Positions 54,116-62,848 of a stretch of DNA of 64,000 nucleotides are shown piece after piece. Origin of the DNA: Gracilimonas sediminicola (GTDB lineage Bacteria > Bacteroidota > Rhodothermia > Balneolales > Balneolaceae); contig NZ_JANDBC010000001.1 of the NCBI RefSeq assembly GCF_024320785.1, forward strand, positions 392,617 to 456,616, in the 5' to 3' direction. The stretch's first letter is position 1; each line of letters opens with the position of its first letter. A program made the translations under genes and the position numbers. The notes under the pieces are model-generated. The model was given only the letters and a program-made list of their open reading frames with translations. It searched no databases and was not told the DNA's origin.

Positions 54116-55903
54116 CTAATTCTTCGCGATTGACATCATATCCTCGGTTTGCCAGTCTATCTCATAGATTTGAACCGGCTTTTCTATACCCTTCACCTTA
54201 ATGGTTTCAAGTTCATTAACAGGCACCTTACGTTCCAGATTCAGAAAAACAGATTCTGAAATTAAAATCTGATGCTTCTTGGCTGCCGAACATAACCGGG
54301 CTCCCAAATTAACCGTGCTGCCCAATACCGTAAAGTCCATTCTGTTTTCGCTGCCCATGGCCCCCATAACCACTTCACCGCTGTTGAGCCCAATCCCCAC
54401 CGCCAGATCTTCTTGCTCTTTCTGCAGCAGGGACTTCAGCCTTTGTTGAATTTGAACCGCAGCATTCACAGCCTGTTGCTCCTTATCCTCTCCCTGAAAT
54501 ACCGCTACCAGTTCATCTCCCACAAACTTATCAACGTCGCCACCAAACTTATGCACCAAATCGGCCTGATAGCTCAGTAAATTATTCAGCATGTCAATGA
54601 CCTGCTCCGGAGTATGATTTTCGCCCCAGGCGGTAAATCCACGAATATCGGAGAAGAGAACCGTAACATCCCTTCGCTCACCACCGGGTTCTATGCGTGA
54701 AATATTCTTCTTGATGGCATCAAGGGTGGCCTCGGAAACGAATTTGAGCATCAACAAGCGCTCTCTCAGTCCTTCCACCAGTTCATTAAAGGCCCTTGTC
54801 AGTTCCCCGATTTCATCCCGGCTTGTGATCGGTACTTCCTCACTGAAGTCCTCTTTTTCTACACGCTGTACGCCGTCTAACAATAGGTAAATGGGTTTGG
54901 TGATTCGGCCTGTTATCCAAATACTGATGACGATAGCACCGGCAACAGCAAATATCCCGATTCCAAATATCAGTAATTGCAGGTTTTGCAGTGGAATGAG
55001 TTCCTGCGTCAACGATTTAGCTACGGCGTAGTACCCGTCAATCCCTTTGATGCTGCCGGTGGTTTCAAACATCGGTGCGATATAAATGAGCCAATTTTCT
55101 GAGCCTAACGCTACTTCGGTTGAGGTTGCCTGTCCGTTCTTCAGCACCTCAAAAGTTGCGGCGTGTATATTCCTGGAAAGCGTGTTTTTATTGGATGGAG
55201 ATATTTCTTCGAACGAACCGGCCAACAGCTGATTATCTACATAATACAATACTTCGAGGCCTATGTCTTTGGAAAGCTGCTCAGTTTCCTGCTGCCGGAT
55301 AGGGAATCCGTACGAAAGCGTACCCTCCAGCTGATTCCCGGACCAAATCGGAATGGTAATTACATTGAAATACCGGTTTCCTTCTTTCCAGATATAGCTT
55401 TGCGAAGGCATTTCTCCCTGCAGGGCTGTACTGATTCCTGCCCTGTCTGCAATGGAATACCTCGGAAGCGGTGTGGATGACATTTGCCCCAGGGGTTTGC
55501 CTTCCGAGTCGCATATAATTAATAACCCGGCCGAATCCGGATTCATATAGAACTCGCTGGGAACAAGCGAATCCGGGATGATGGGATCGAAATCGAGCAG
55601 GAACAGCAGGTCTTCCCGGAGAACGTAATTTACAGTGGCAGTATCACCGGTAGAAATGGCCGCTTTCAGGCTTGGAATATCTGCAAGTAAGATGGCTGTT
55701 TGCCGTAACTGGCGAAACCGGACATCCTGAATACGCTCAAATATTCGCCCGGCCTCACTGAAATTGGCATCAATATCCTGACGAATACGGGACTCTAAAA
55801 TCTGGCTGGAGCTGAACAGTAAAATCAAAACGGTAGTAAGCACCAGGCCAACAAAACCGGTCAGCAGCTTCCACCTCAAACTGAAAAATTGACTTCTGTT
55901 CAT
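54116..55903 (-). CDS. Membrane adenylate/guanylate cyclase with extracytoplasmic sensor and HAMP
   Basis: This 595-residue protein has membrane helices at about 13-33 and 300-325, a periplasmic sensor between them (dCache/CHASE-like), a HAMP segment (about 325-380) and a class III cyclase domain (about 405-590). Metal aspartates lie in LFSDIRGFT and GGDVDKFVGDE, the adenine-selecting lysine in DVDKF, and the transition-state Asn/Arg in VNLGAR. It should make cAMP in response to an outside signal. It lies 3 bp after the cupredoxin gene and 11 bp before the barrel gene. No obvious cAMP receptor is adjacent. Confidence 0.9.
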   Translation of the reverse strand: MNRSQFFSLRWKLLTGFVGLVLTTVLILLFSSSQILESRIRQDIDANFSEAGRIFERIQDVRFRQLRQTAILLADIPSLKAAISTGDTATVNYVLREDLLFLLDFDPIIPDSLVPSEFYMNPDSAGLLIICDSEGKPLGQMSSTPLPRYSIADRAGISTALQGEMPSQSYIWKEGNRYFNVITIPIWSGNQLEGTLSYGFPIRQQETEQLSKDIGLEVLYYVDNQLLAGSFEEISPSNKNTLSRNIHAATFEVLKNGQATSTEVALGSENWLIYIAPMFETTGSIKGIDGYYAVAKSLTQELIPLQNLQLLIFGIGIFAVAGAIVISIWITGRITKPIYLLLDGVQRVEKEDFSEEVPITSRDEIGELTRAFNELVEGLRERLLMLKFVSEATLDAIKKNISRIEPGGERRDVTVLFSDIRGFTAWGENHTPEQVIDMLNNLLSYQADLVHKFGGDVDKFVGDELVAVFQGEDKEQQAVNAAVQIQQRLKSLLQKEQEDLAVGIGLNSGEVVMGAMGSENRMDFTVLGSTVNLGARLCSAAKKHQILISESVFLNLERKVPVNELETIKVKGIEKPVQIYEIDWQTEDMMSIAKN

Positions 55904-55906
55904 AGC

Positions 55907-56605
55907 TTAATTACTAAGCGTTAAGGTTCCCACAGTCGCAGCTTCACCGGAAACAATCTCAACCGGAATAACCCGCTCCTGAAATCCCAGTGCATAAACC
56001 TTTAACTGATAATTCCCTGCCTCTACATCTTCAATGGTGAAAGAATCACCGCTTTTAACTTTGGTCCATGTTACCACACGCGGGGGCATCACGTAAATAG
56101 TGGCCCGCATATTAGAGTGGATATCACAAAAAACATCTACAGCGCCAGGTGTATCAAACGTTACGTCAAGGTATTCGCCTTTGGGCCTGCGCCCTACATC
56201 AAACCTGTTCTTTGGAGAGAGGCTGAATACATTATGATATACCGGATCAGAATTCCGGATTCTTACGGTACCGTTTAGCCGAACGGGTAACACCGAAGGC
56301 TGGAATGATAGCCCTTTTTGGTCAAGTATAACCGGCCCACTTTGCTCACTACCTGAATTAGCTTCTGTACTTTCCAGCCAAATGAGAACAGAATCTGTGG
56401 ATGAGCTTGAAGCGCCTGACGATCGGGAAGGACGGCCATATCTTCCGCCAACTCTAACCGGATTTTCCTTAGCCGCCAGCAGCACAACACCCTCAACGGT
56501 ACCCAAGTCCGTGCTTTGGCGGGCCATTGTTAAGTCAGGCTGAAGAATCAGAAAGAAGACAACAGCAACAAATAATGGTCCAAAAGTACCCTTCATCGCT
56601 TGCAT
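55907..56605 (-). CDS. Secreted cupredoxin-domain protein (methylamine-utilisation-like)
   Basis: The 232-residue protein has an N-terminal signal peptide (about 1-28) and a cupredoxin-like domain (about 85-175). All type 1 copper ligands are in place: His in YHNVFSLS and Cys-His-Met in VFCDIHSNM. A C-terminal beta-sandwich of carboxypeptidase-regulatory type follows (about 180-230, DVEAGNYQLKVYALGF). Proteins of this type are often annotated methylamine utilization protein. It is first in the three-gene unit with the cyclase and barrel genes, so an electron-transfer or copper-sensing role feeding the cyclase is plausible but unproven. Confidence 0.82.
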   Translation of the reverse strand: MQAMKGTFGPLFVAVVFFLILQPDLTMARQSTDLGTVEGVVLLAAKENPVRVGGRYGRPSRSSGASSSSTDSVLIWLESTEANSGSEQSGPVILDQKGLSFQPSVLPVRLNGTVRIRNSDPVYHNVFSLSPKNRFDVGRRPKGEYLDVTFDTPGAVDVFCDIHSNMRATIYVMPPRVVTWTKVKSGDSFTIEDVEAGNYQLKVYALGFQERVIPVEIVSGEAATVGTLTLSN

Positions 56606-56856
56606 TGTTTAATTAGAATTGAAGTTATTGAATCGATACAACCTGTTTAACCCGATTAATCTACTAAAAATAACCTACTGTTGTAACTGAGGAGTCTGCA
56701 ATTGTGAATTAATACAATCAAAGCAGTCTGCGACGAATTCACATCCTTACAGTTGTTTATGGGCTTTTTCTTTATTGAAATTTTACGATGGTCATTTAAA
56801 AAATTATTTATTATCTATTTACTTATTAAATAAATGGGTTTAAGAAAGGGATAGCA

Positions 56857-57330
56857 ATGACGAAGAAAGAGGTTATCATACGGCCTAAAAAATGGTTACT
56901 CCTCTCACTGTACACATTAGGACCGTTATCTATGTTCATTTGTGGGTATGTACTAATACAACTTTTTGTGGTCGGGACCAATGAACCCTTCGCTTTCAAA
57001 GTCATCCTCTCTGCCGTTTGTACACTGGCAATAGTTGTAATTGCTATTCAGCTGCCTACCTATCACCGTTTCAATATTGTATTTAACCGGGATGGGATTT
57101 TCCAGAATGGCATTATCTCAAAAAAACTTACCTACGATGACATTGAAAAAGTAGTAGTGAGAAGTGCAGGTGTGGAAATTTATGGAGACAACTACTTCAA
57201 TAACATTACCATTGGTGATCTGTACATCAATTATGAGGAAGCTGCCGAGTTTTTGGCTAACATGGTGAAAGACAGGAAAGATGTTTACATCACCGGGAAC
57301 CGGACCTATGTACAGGAATTTGCTGGCTGA
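56857..57330 (+). CDS. Hypothetical two-helix membrane protein with PH-like C-terminus
   Basis: The 157-residue protein has two membrane helices (about 13-33 and 46-66) and a C-terminal half (75-157) of short beta strands (FNIVFNRDGIFQNGIISKKLTYDDIEKVVV), reminiscent of bacterial PH-type domains. No homologue is recognised with certainty. It is convergent with the PAS/GAF histidine kinase gene across a DnaA-box-bearing gap. Confidence 0.6.
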   Translation: MTKKEVIIRPKKWLLLSLYTLGPLSMFICGYVLIQLFVVGTNEPFAFKVILSAVCTLAIVVIAIQLPTYHRFNIVFNRDGIFQNGIISKKLTYDDIEKVVVRSAGVEIYGDNYFNNITIGDLYINYEEAAEFLANMVKDRKDVYITGNRTYVQEFAG

Positions 57331-57687
57331 GACAGGGACATAAAAAAATCGCCCGGAACACTTTTCTATAATCTTTCGGGTTGAAATCTTAAAGAAACAA
57401 GGCCGCGGACTTTAATTTCGACCTTTCCATCAATTATACCGTAGTACTTTTGATGACTTTGTTCAACAGTTAATTAGCATAAAACACGGACGACTGTCAA
57501 CAGAAAAATCACTTATTTTCCCACAACTTTCCCACATAGTTATCCACATTTTTGCACCCAAAACACTTCTGAAAATTCCTAAACCAAACGTAATTAACAG
57601 AATAGGGGAATTCACATTTTTAAGGGAATGTGATTGTCAATAAACAGGTCTGTTCGGGGATAGCCTGCCGGACAGTATTGTAGTAAA
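57331..57687. other. Convergent intergenic region with a cluster of three DnaA-like boxes
   Basis: The region between two convergent genes should carry no promoters for them. It contains TTTCCCACA (57517-57525), TTTCCCACA (57528-57536) and the perfect TTATCCACA (57540-57548), all in one orientation and 11-12 bp apart. An 8-bp hairpin CTGTTCGG/CCGGACAG lies near 57650-57675. Weak inverted repeats near 57353-57381 may terminate the upstream gene. I see no gene here. Confidence 0.6.
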
Positions 57688-60036
57688 TCAGATAATATCG
57701 AGAGAACTGCTTGAACCTTTTTCCATGTCTTTCCTGAATTCAATGCGATAGGTAACCCCGCCTTTTCCATCCATTGTCCATTCGGCCTCAATTTGGCTAA
57801 GCAACGATTTAATTAACGTCATTCCCAGTGAGTTAAAGGTTGATAAATCTTCCTCAGTTGAGAACCCGACTCCATCATCTTTGATAGTACTGTAGATAAC
57901 CCCGTCTCTCTCTTCCAGTTTTACGGTAACCTTACCCTGACTTTTTCCCTTAAAAGCATGCTCCAGTGAGTTTGAGATAATTTCATTCAAAGCAAGGGCA
58001 AATGGTATGGCTTGATTGATATTTAGTTCTACATCTTCGATTTCGGTACTGACACTAATCTTGGCGTTTCCAATTTTAATACTGCTTCTGATTTGATCAA
58101 TTAAATCATCTATGTACTCATGAATAAAGATTCTACTCAGGCTTTCTGACTGATAGAGCTTTTCATGGATCATAGCCATCGTTTGGATGCGCATCTGGCT
58201 TTCCTGGATCAGACGGCTAAAGGTTGGGTCAGAGTATTCATGCACCTGCAGCTCCAGCAAACCGGAGATAACGGCAAGATTATTCTTTACCCGGTGATGA
58301 ATTTCCTGCAGCAGCACTTCTTTCTCGTGAATACTTGCCCGCAGTTCCCCCTCTCTTTTCTTTAAGTCACTTATGTCCTGCCCGGTTCCAATTATAAATG
58401 TTTCTCCCCCACGTTCGAACAGAACCGCATTTACATTTCGGGATAATTCATTACCATCTTTAGAAACAGGACTGGTTTCCATGCTTACTTTCCCTTGTTC
58501 AAAAAGCTCCTTTAAACTACTACCTAATTGTTGTTCATCATGTGCAGAAAAGTAGTTCAGAATTTTTTGATTTAATATCTCCTCCACCGAGTAGCCAATA
58601 TCCTGTGCAAGGTTTTTATTTGCCCTCACCAGGTTCAGTTTTTCATCTAACATAAAAAATGTACCCGGCAAGCCATCTATAATTGCATCTGCAAACCTTT
58701 TCTCTTCAATCAACTCTCTTTCCATTTCTTTCTGCTTGCTGATATTTAAGCCAACAAGTAAAAATGCTTCCTTTCCATCCATCTCAATGATATTCCCTCG
58801 CCAAAAATAAGGGCTAACCATTCCTCTCTTATGTTGCACATTCACTTCCTGCCCGGCCGTATTGTGTGCCAGAATTTCCTTCATGGCCCCTATAAATTGT
58901 TTATGATCTTCTTTAGGGACAAAGTCGAATGCAGACATATTCTTGAGTTCATCAGCGGAGTAGCCAGTTAGTTTTTCTCCGGTTTTATTCCAGAGTAGAA
59001 GATTCATTTTCCTATCAACTACCGTAAGAATACTTGGCAGGCTATCCAGAATCTGCTGGGTGAAGTTTCTTTGCTGAATCAGTGTTTCTTTCATGGAAAT
59101 ACGTTTGAGAAAGTTCCCAATAATTTCCACCGTGGTTCTCAGCGTCAAAAGCTCATAGTGTTCCCAACTCCGTACCTCACCCAGAGAATCAAACCCTATG
59201 AAGCCAAACCAATCATCCCCCTGAAAAACCGGCAATAGTAGTACAGATGAAATTTTCTGGGCTTGCATCAACTCCTTTTCCGGAGAGGGTAATTCTTCTG
59301 TAGGTCTATTAACAATCAGGTTCGATTTAAGCCTTTGATAGAAGAAAGGAAACTCTTTGTAGGGTATATTCTGAAGTTCCGGATTATCAATTTCAGGGAT
59401 CACACCTTCTGCACAAGCTTCAAATTTTTGACTTACAAGAAGTCTCCCTTCCGGCGTAGTTTCATTGGTAAAAAAGTAAACTCTGTCGGAGCCGGTTGTA
59501 CGTTGCAAAATCTTGAGAACTTCATCAAATACGCTGATCTCTGAAGCATCAACCAACAGATTAGAACACAATGAAAGTGCGTTTTGAAAGCTAAGCCTGT
59601 TTCTTAATTCGTTCTCAATTTCCCGCTGAGCTTCTAACTCCGATATTTTCCTGTCTGTTATTTCAAATGAGGTCCCTAATATTGATGATGGCTCTCCTGA
59701 TTCGTTATACAGTAGTTTAATTTCATCCCGAAGCCAAACTATTCGCCCATCTTTTCTTTTGAACCGATATTCATTAATTGCCGCTCCGCCATGTTCAAGA
59801 ATATTATGAAAGCTGTCAGATACCCTCTTCCTGTCTTCAGGATGAATACGATTAGCCCATGCGCTTGGGGTTGTTAAAAAATAATCTCTGGTAAAGCCTA
59901 ATATCTTCTCAACATTTTTACTCACAAATGTTGTGGGATATGCGAAGGAAGGCTTACACTTAAAAACAACAATACTCCCATCTTCAAAAAGCTGCTCAAC
60001 TTCTGAACTGGTTAGTGTTTTACGATTGTCCTTCAT
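57688..60036 (-). CDS. Multi-PAS/GAF sensor histidine kinase, HisKA_2 type
   Basis: Starting at ATG 60036, which has an AAAAGGAGTG ribosome-binding site right upstream, gives 782 residues; an earlier in-frame start at 60180 lacks one. Domains in order: PAS with PAC segment (about 20-130), GAF (about 150-310), two more PAS domains (about 325-440 and 450-560), HisKA_2 with H-box EIHHRVKNNLAVISGLLELQ (about 580-600), and HATPase with N-box ALNEIISNSLEHAF and G-box DDGVGF. It is soluble. No response regulator is adjacent. It probably senses light, redox or a small ligand. Confidence 0.88.
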   Translation of the reverse strand: MKDNRKTLTSSEVEQLFEDGSIVVFKCKPSFAYPTTFVSKNVEKILGFTRDYFLTTPSAWANRIHPEDRKRVSDSFHNILEHGGAAINEYRFKRKDGRIVWLRDEIKLLYNESGEPSSILGTSFEITDRKISELEAQREIENELRNRLSFQNALSLCSNLLVDASEISVFDEVLKILQRTTGSDRVYFFTNETTPEGRLLVSQKFEACAEGVIPEIDNPELQNIPYKEFPFFYQRLKSNLIVNRPTEELPSPEKELMQAQKISSVLLLPVFQGDDWFGFIGFDSLGEVRSWEHYELLTLRTTVEIIGNFLKRISMKETLIQQRNFTQQILDSLPSILTVVDRKMNLLLWNKTGEKLTGYSADELKNMSAFDFVPKEDHKQFIGAMKEILAHNTAGQEVNVQHKRGMVSPYFWRGNIIEMDGKEAFLLVGLNISKQKEMERELIEEKRFADAIIDGLPGTFFMLDEKLNLVRANKNLAQDIGYSVEEILNQKILNYFSAHDEQQLGSSLKELFEQGKVSMETSPVSKDGNELSRNVNAVLFERGGETFIIGTGQDISDLKKREGELRASIHEKEVLLQEIHHRVKNNLAVISGLLELQVHEYSDPTFSRLIQESQMRIQTMAMIHEKLYQSESLSRIFIHEYIDDLIDQIRSSIKIGNAKISVSTEIEDVELNINQAIPFALALNEIISNSLEHAFKGKSQGKVTVKLEERDGVIYSTIKDDGVGFSTEEDLSTFNSLGMTLIKSLLSQIEAEWTMDGKGGVTYRIEFRKDMEKGSSSSLDII

Positions 60037-60182
60037 CACTCCTTTTTTATTTTCCCTGAAACCTGCACAAAAATACAAAATTTGACTACTTGAAACTCTG
60101 GGGCTGAATATTCTAACACTTCTACTACATTTTAGGCACGTATTCGTATTATCGGATTGAACTATAAAATTATAAACCATAT

Positions 60183-60674
60183 ATGGCAGACCCTTACCAA
60201 ATTCCCTCTAACACCCGCATTGGCCATGTGCACCTGAAAGTATCTGATTTGCAACAGTCTCTGGATTTCTATTGCGGACTGTTAGGATTCGAACTGATAA
60301 CAACCTATGGAGATCAGGCTGCCTTTATTTCTGCCGGCGGCTATCATCACCACATCGGGTTAAATACATGGCAGAGCAAAGGAGCCCCACCTGCACCAAG
60401 AAAAAGTACCGGGCTGTTTCATACGGCCATCCTTTATCCCACCCGAAAAGATCTTGCTGAAATTTTACAGCGGCTTATCGATGCTGATTACCAGCTTTCA
60501 GGAGCTTCGGATCATGGAGTTTCAGAAGCATTGTATTTAGATGACCCAGACCAGAATGGTGTAGAACTGTATTGGGACCGACCTGAAAATGAATGGCCCA
60601 GAAATGAGGATGGCTCCCTGAATATGTTCACAAAAGTACTTGATCTTCAGGATTTATTAAATGAGCTCGAGTAG
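60183..60674 (+). CDS. VOC/glyoxalase-family protein
   Basis: This 163-residue protein has the VOC pattern HVHLKVSDLQQSLDFYCGLLGFEL and a second half with LFHTAILYPT and YLDDPDQNGVELYWDRP. Metal ligands are probably the N-terminal His, His in LFHTA and the final Glu. It resembles the N-terminal half of CatE-type catechol 2,3-dioxygenases; a lone half-size protein may act as a dimer. Substrate unknown. It is divergent from the histidine kinase gene. Confidence 0.85.
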   Translation: MADPYQIPSNTRIGHVHLKVSDLQQSLDFYCGLLGFELITTYGDQAAFISAGGYHHHIGLNTWQSKGAPPAPRKSTGLFHTAILYPTRKDLAEILQRLIDADYQLSGASDHGVSEALYLDDPDQNGVELYWDRPENEWPRNEDGSLNMFTKVLDLQDLLNELE

Positions 60675-60747
60675 AATCAAAAGTTTTTACTGAATCGTAA
60701 TACTGACGCCCTTATCTTGTAAAAAATTCAAACCAAACTATTTATTA

Positions 60748-61527
60748 ATGAATAAGCTTTTAACTCTTATTTCCATTTTTGCTTTAGGATTCACATCAAC
60801 AGCGAATGAAGCTTTGCGCTGGGGACAAATCGGCCACCGCACTACCGGCCATGTTGCCGAGCAGTATCTCACCGACAAAGCCGCAGCTGAAGTAGAACGT
60901 GTTCTTGGTAATGAGTCCCTTGCAGAAGTAAGCACCTGGATGGATGAAGTCCGCTCGGACGATGCTTACGATTTCATGGCCCCATGGCATTATGTAACCA
61001 TTCCTGAAGGCGAAACCTATGAAACGGTAGAGAAAGCCGAAGGCGGCGATATCATCTGGGCGTTGGAAAAGGTGGTTAAAGAGCTGAAAGAAGGTAATCT
61101 CACCCAAAAACAAGAAGAGGAAAACCTGAAGATATTGGTACATCTTGTGGGTGATTTACACCAGCCGCTGCATGTGGGTAATGGAACCGATCGCGGTGGA
61201 AATGATGTAAAATTGCAATGGTTCTGGAGTAACTCTAACCTGCACCGGGTGTGGGACAGTGAAATGATAGATGACAAACAACTCAGCTATACTGAGCTCT
61301 CCGATTTCGTGAACCATCCTACCGAAGAGCAAATCAACGAATGGCAGAGTACTTCTATTAGAGACTGGGCATATGAGTCTCAGGATTTACTGCCCCAAGT
61401 CTATGATTTCCCGGAAGACAAGGAGCTAAGCTACGAATATTCGTACAAAAATTGGAACACCGTCGAGCAACGCTTAGTAAAAGCAGGTGTTCGAATGGCG
61501 GGTTTGATTAACGAAATTTATGAGTGA
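60748..61527 (+). CDS. Secreted S1/P1-type nuclease
   Basis: The 259-residue protein has a signal peptide (about 1-19) and the S1/P1 zinc-nuclease pattern: the N-terminal Trp and His in WGQIGHRTTGH, APWHYV, HLVGDLHQPLHVG, DRGGNDV and LHRVWDSEMI. These residues bind a three-zinc cluster that cleaves single-stranded nucleic acids and 3'-nucleotides. It is likely a nutrient-scavenging enzyme outside the cytoplasm. A structured repeat follows directly. Confidence 0.92.
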   Translation: MNKLLTLISIFALGFTSTANEALRWGQIGHRTTGHVAEQYLTDKAAAEVERVLGNESLAEVSTWMDEVRSDDAYDFMAPWHYVTIPEGETYETVEKAEGGDIIWALEKVVKELKEGNLTQKQEEENLKILVHLVGDLHQPLHVGNGTDRGGNDVKLQWFWSNSNLHRVWDSEMIDDKQLSYTELSDFVNHPTEEQINEWQSTSIRDWAYESQDLLPQVYDFPEDKELSYEYSYKNWNTVEQRLVKAGVRMAGLINEIYE

Positions 61528-61536
61528 TTGGGTGGA

Positions 61537-61692
61537 AAAGTGATGAAGTGATAAAGTGATGTGGTGAGCGACTTATATATTTAAGTCACTTAAACTTTGA
61601 TAGCTTATGGTTATAACGAAAGATCCGGCTTTAGGATTATATTGCCATAAGCGCCCCACTTATCACTTCATCACCTCATCACTCCCCATTCA
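61537..61692. repeat. Structured inverted repeat (MITE-like) after the S1/P1 nuclease gene
   Basis: GTGATGAAGTGATA (61540-61553) and its exact complement TATCACTTCATCAC (61661-61674) form the outer arms. Inside are GACTTA/TAAGTC (61570-61587) and GCTTATGG/CCATAAGC (61603-61652). The arms are themselves built of GTGATGAA-like octamers. The remainder of the gap up to the cold-shock gene at 61921 holds only its long leader. Confidence 0.7.
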
Positions 61693-61920
61693 TCACAAAG
61701 TGTAAAATCCGAAATGAAGTTTGGTATTGGTCAATATTCAGGGGATCTTTGAGGTACAAATTAAAGGTAACATCGGTATTTATTTATTAGTACAGTATTT
61801 ATTTCCCTTCTATAGTTTGTATAACTAACACAAAATCTTCACAGCCGATCTTGAAATGAAGTATGCTCATATTGAAGCATATAGTACACTGTGCCTGTGA
61901 AACAACACTTATTATATATT

Positions 61921-62130
61921 ATGGAATACGGTAAAATTAAATGGTTTGACGGCCAAAAAGGATTTGGTTTCATTAAACCTGAAAATGGTGAAAAAGATGT
62001 CTTTGTTCACCGAAACAACGTCGAGAACCTCGGATTTAACGAGGATATTAACGACGGTGAAGAAGTTGAATTTGCTGTTGAAGAAACAGACAAAGGACTT
62101 AGCGCAGTAGATGTATATCTGCTCGAATGA
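61921..62130 (+). CDS. csp: Cold-shock protein (CspA-like)
   Basis: Starting at ATG 61921 gives 69 residues, the usual CspA length. The OB-fold has RNP1 KGFGFI and RNP2 VFVHRN, and starts MEYGKIKWFDGQKGFGFIKP. It should bind RNA and single-stranded DNA. The leader is long, with a TATGCT/AGCATA hairpin at 61862-61881, as for cold-regulated csp mRNAs. A strong terminator follows. Confidence 0.95.
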   Translation: MEYGKIKWFDGQKGFGFIKPENGEKDVFVHRNNVENLGFNEDINDGEEVEFAVEETDKGLSAVDVYLLE

Positions 62131-62151
62131 TATCCTGATTCAATGAATCTG

Positions 62152-62185
62152 AATCCCGCATTTAGTTTTAAGTGCGGGATTTTTT
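62152..62185 (+). terminator. Intrinsic terminator of the cold-shock gene
   Basis: AATCCCGCA (62152-62160) pairs with TGCGGGATT (62173-62181), a perfect 9-bp stem with a 12-nt loop and a T-run to 62185. Confidence 0.9.
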
Positions 62186-62263
62186 ATTACCTGCTATTCT
62201 TTTCTTGCAACATCTACCCCATCCCGCTACTCTTGTCACTATACTCACCAATGGGGGAAACAA

Positions 62264-62662
62264 ATGATTTTTTTTAAAAAACGACGACATTATAAATACA
62301 CTTTGGTAGAATCCTATTCCAGAGTTATTGACATCCGCCCGGATGAAAAACTGGGAAATAACTTTCTATATCTCGATACCAACGGACAGCTTTTTATATC
62401 AGAAGGATACTCCTGGGATGGCCCAAGCGGACCAACCATCGATACCAAAAATTTCATGCAGGGTTCTTTGGTGCATGATGCTTTATACCAGCTGATCAGG
62501 GAACAGTATCTGGACTTTACTTACAGGAAATATGCTGACGAGCTTCTGAAAGAAATGTGTATGGATGACAGCATGTGCTCCATCCGGGCATTTTTTGTGT
62601 ATTGGGGAGTGAGGTTATTCGGTGCTTCCGCAGCCAAACCGGATACTCTTAAAGCTCCATAA
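62264..62662 (+). CDS. DUF1353 protein
   Basis: The 132-residue protein contains GYSWDGPSGPTID ... GSLVHDALYQL, the DUF1353 signature. The family is often phage-encoded and of unknown function, but no phage genes surround this one. The start overlaps a stretch of T and A codons (MIFFKKRRHYKY). Confidence 0.85.
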   Translation: MIFFKKRRHYKYTLVESYSRVIDIRPDEKLGNNFLYLDTNGQLFISEGYSWDGPSGPTIDTKNFMQGSLVHDALYQLIREQYLDFTYRKYADELLKEMCMDDSMCSIRAFFVYWGVRLFGASAAKPDTLKAP

Positions 62663-62679
62663 AATAACCTAAAAAAGAG

Positions 62680-62831
62680 CGCCATTACGAGAAGATCAGG
62701 CTTCTTTTATGGGATGAATAATTAATCTAACGAAGCGATCTCCAAATTCAGAATACTAAGTGATTCATGGAGATCGCCGTGTCGAAAACCAACATAGTTT
62801 GGCTCAAACTATAATTCTCCTCGCGATGACG
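62680..62831. repeat. Palindromic intergenic repeat of the CATTRCGAG...GCGATCTCC type
   Basis: The outer arms CGCCATTACGAG (62680-62691) and CTCGCGATGACG (62820-62831) match at 9 of 12 positions. The inner arms GCGATCTCCA (62735-62744) and TGGAGATCGC (62768-62777) are perfect. This order, CRTCATTGCGAG then GAAGCGATCTCC and the mirror, is that of a widespread bacterial intergenic repeat known to me as strings like ATTGCGAGGAGCGAAGC. It ends 18 bp before the S10 peptidase stop codon. Confidence 0.75.
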
Positions 62832-62848
62832 ATAGGTTTATAACCGGA

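Noticed and set aside
60037-60180. Longer N-terminus for the PAS/GAF histidine kinase
   Set aside because: The 48 extra residues have no domain and no ribosome-binding site, while the ATG at 60036 has a strong one.
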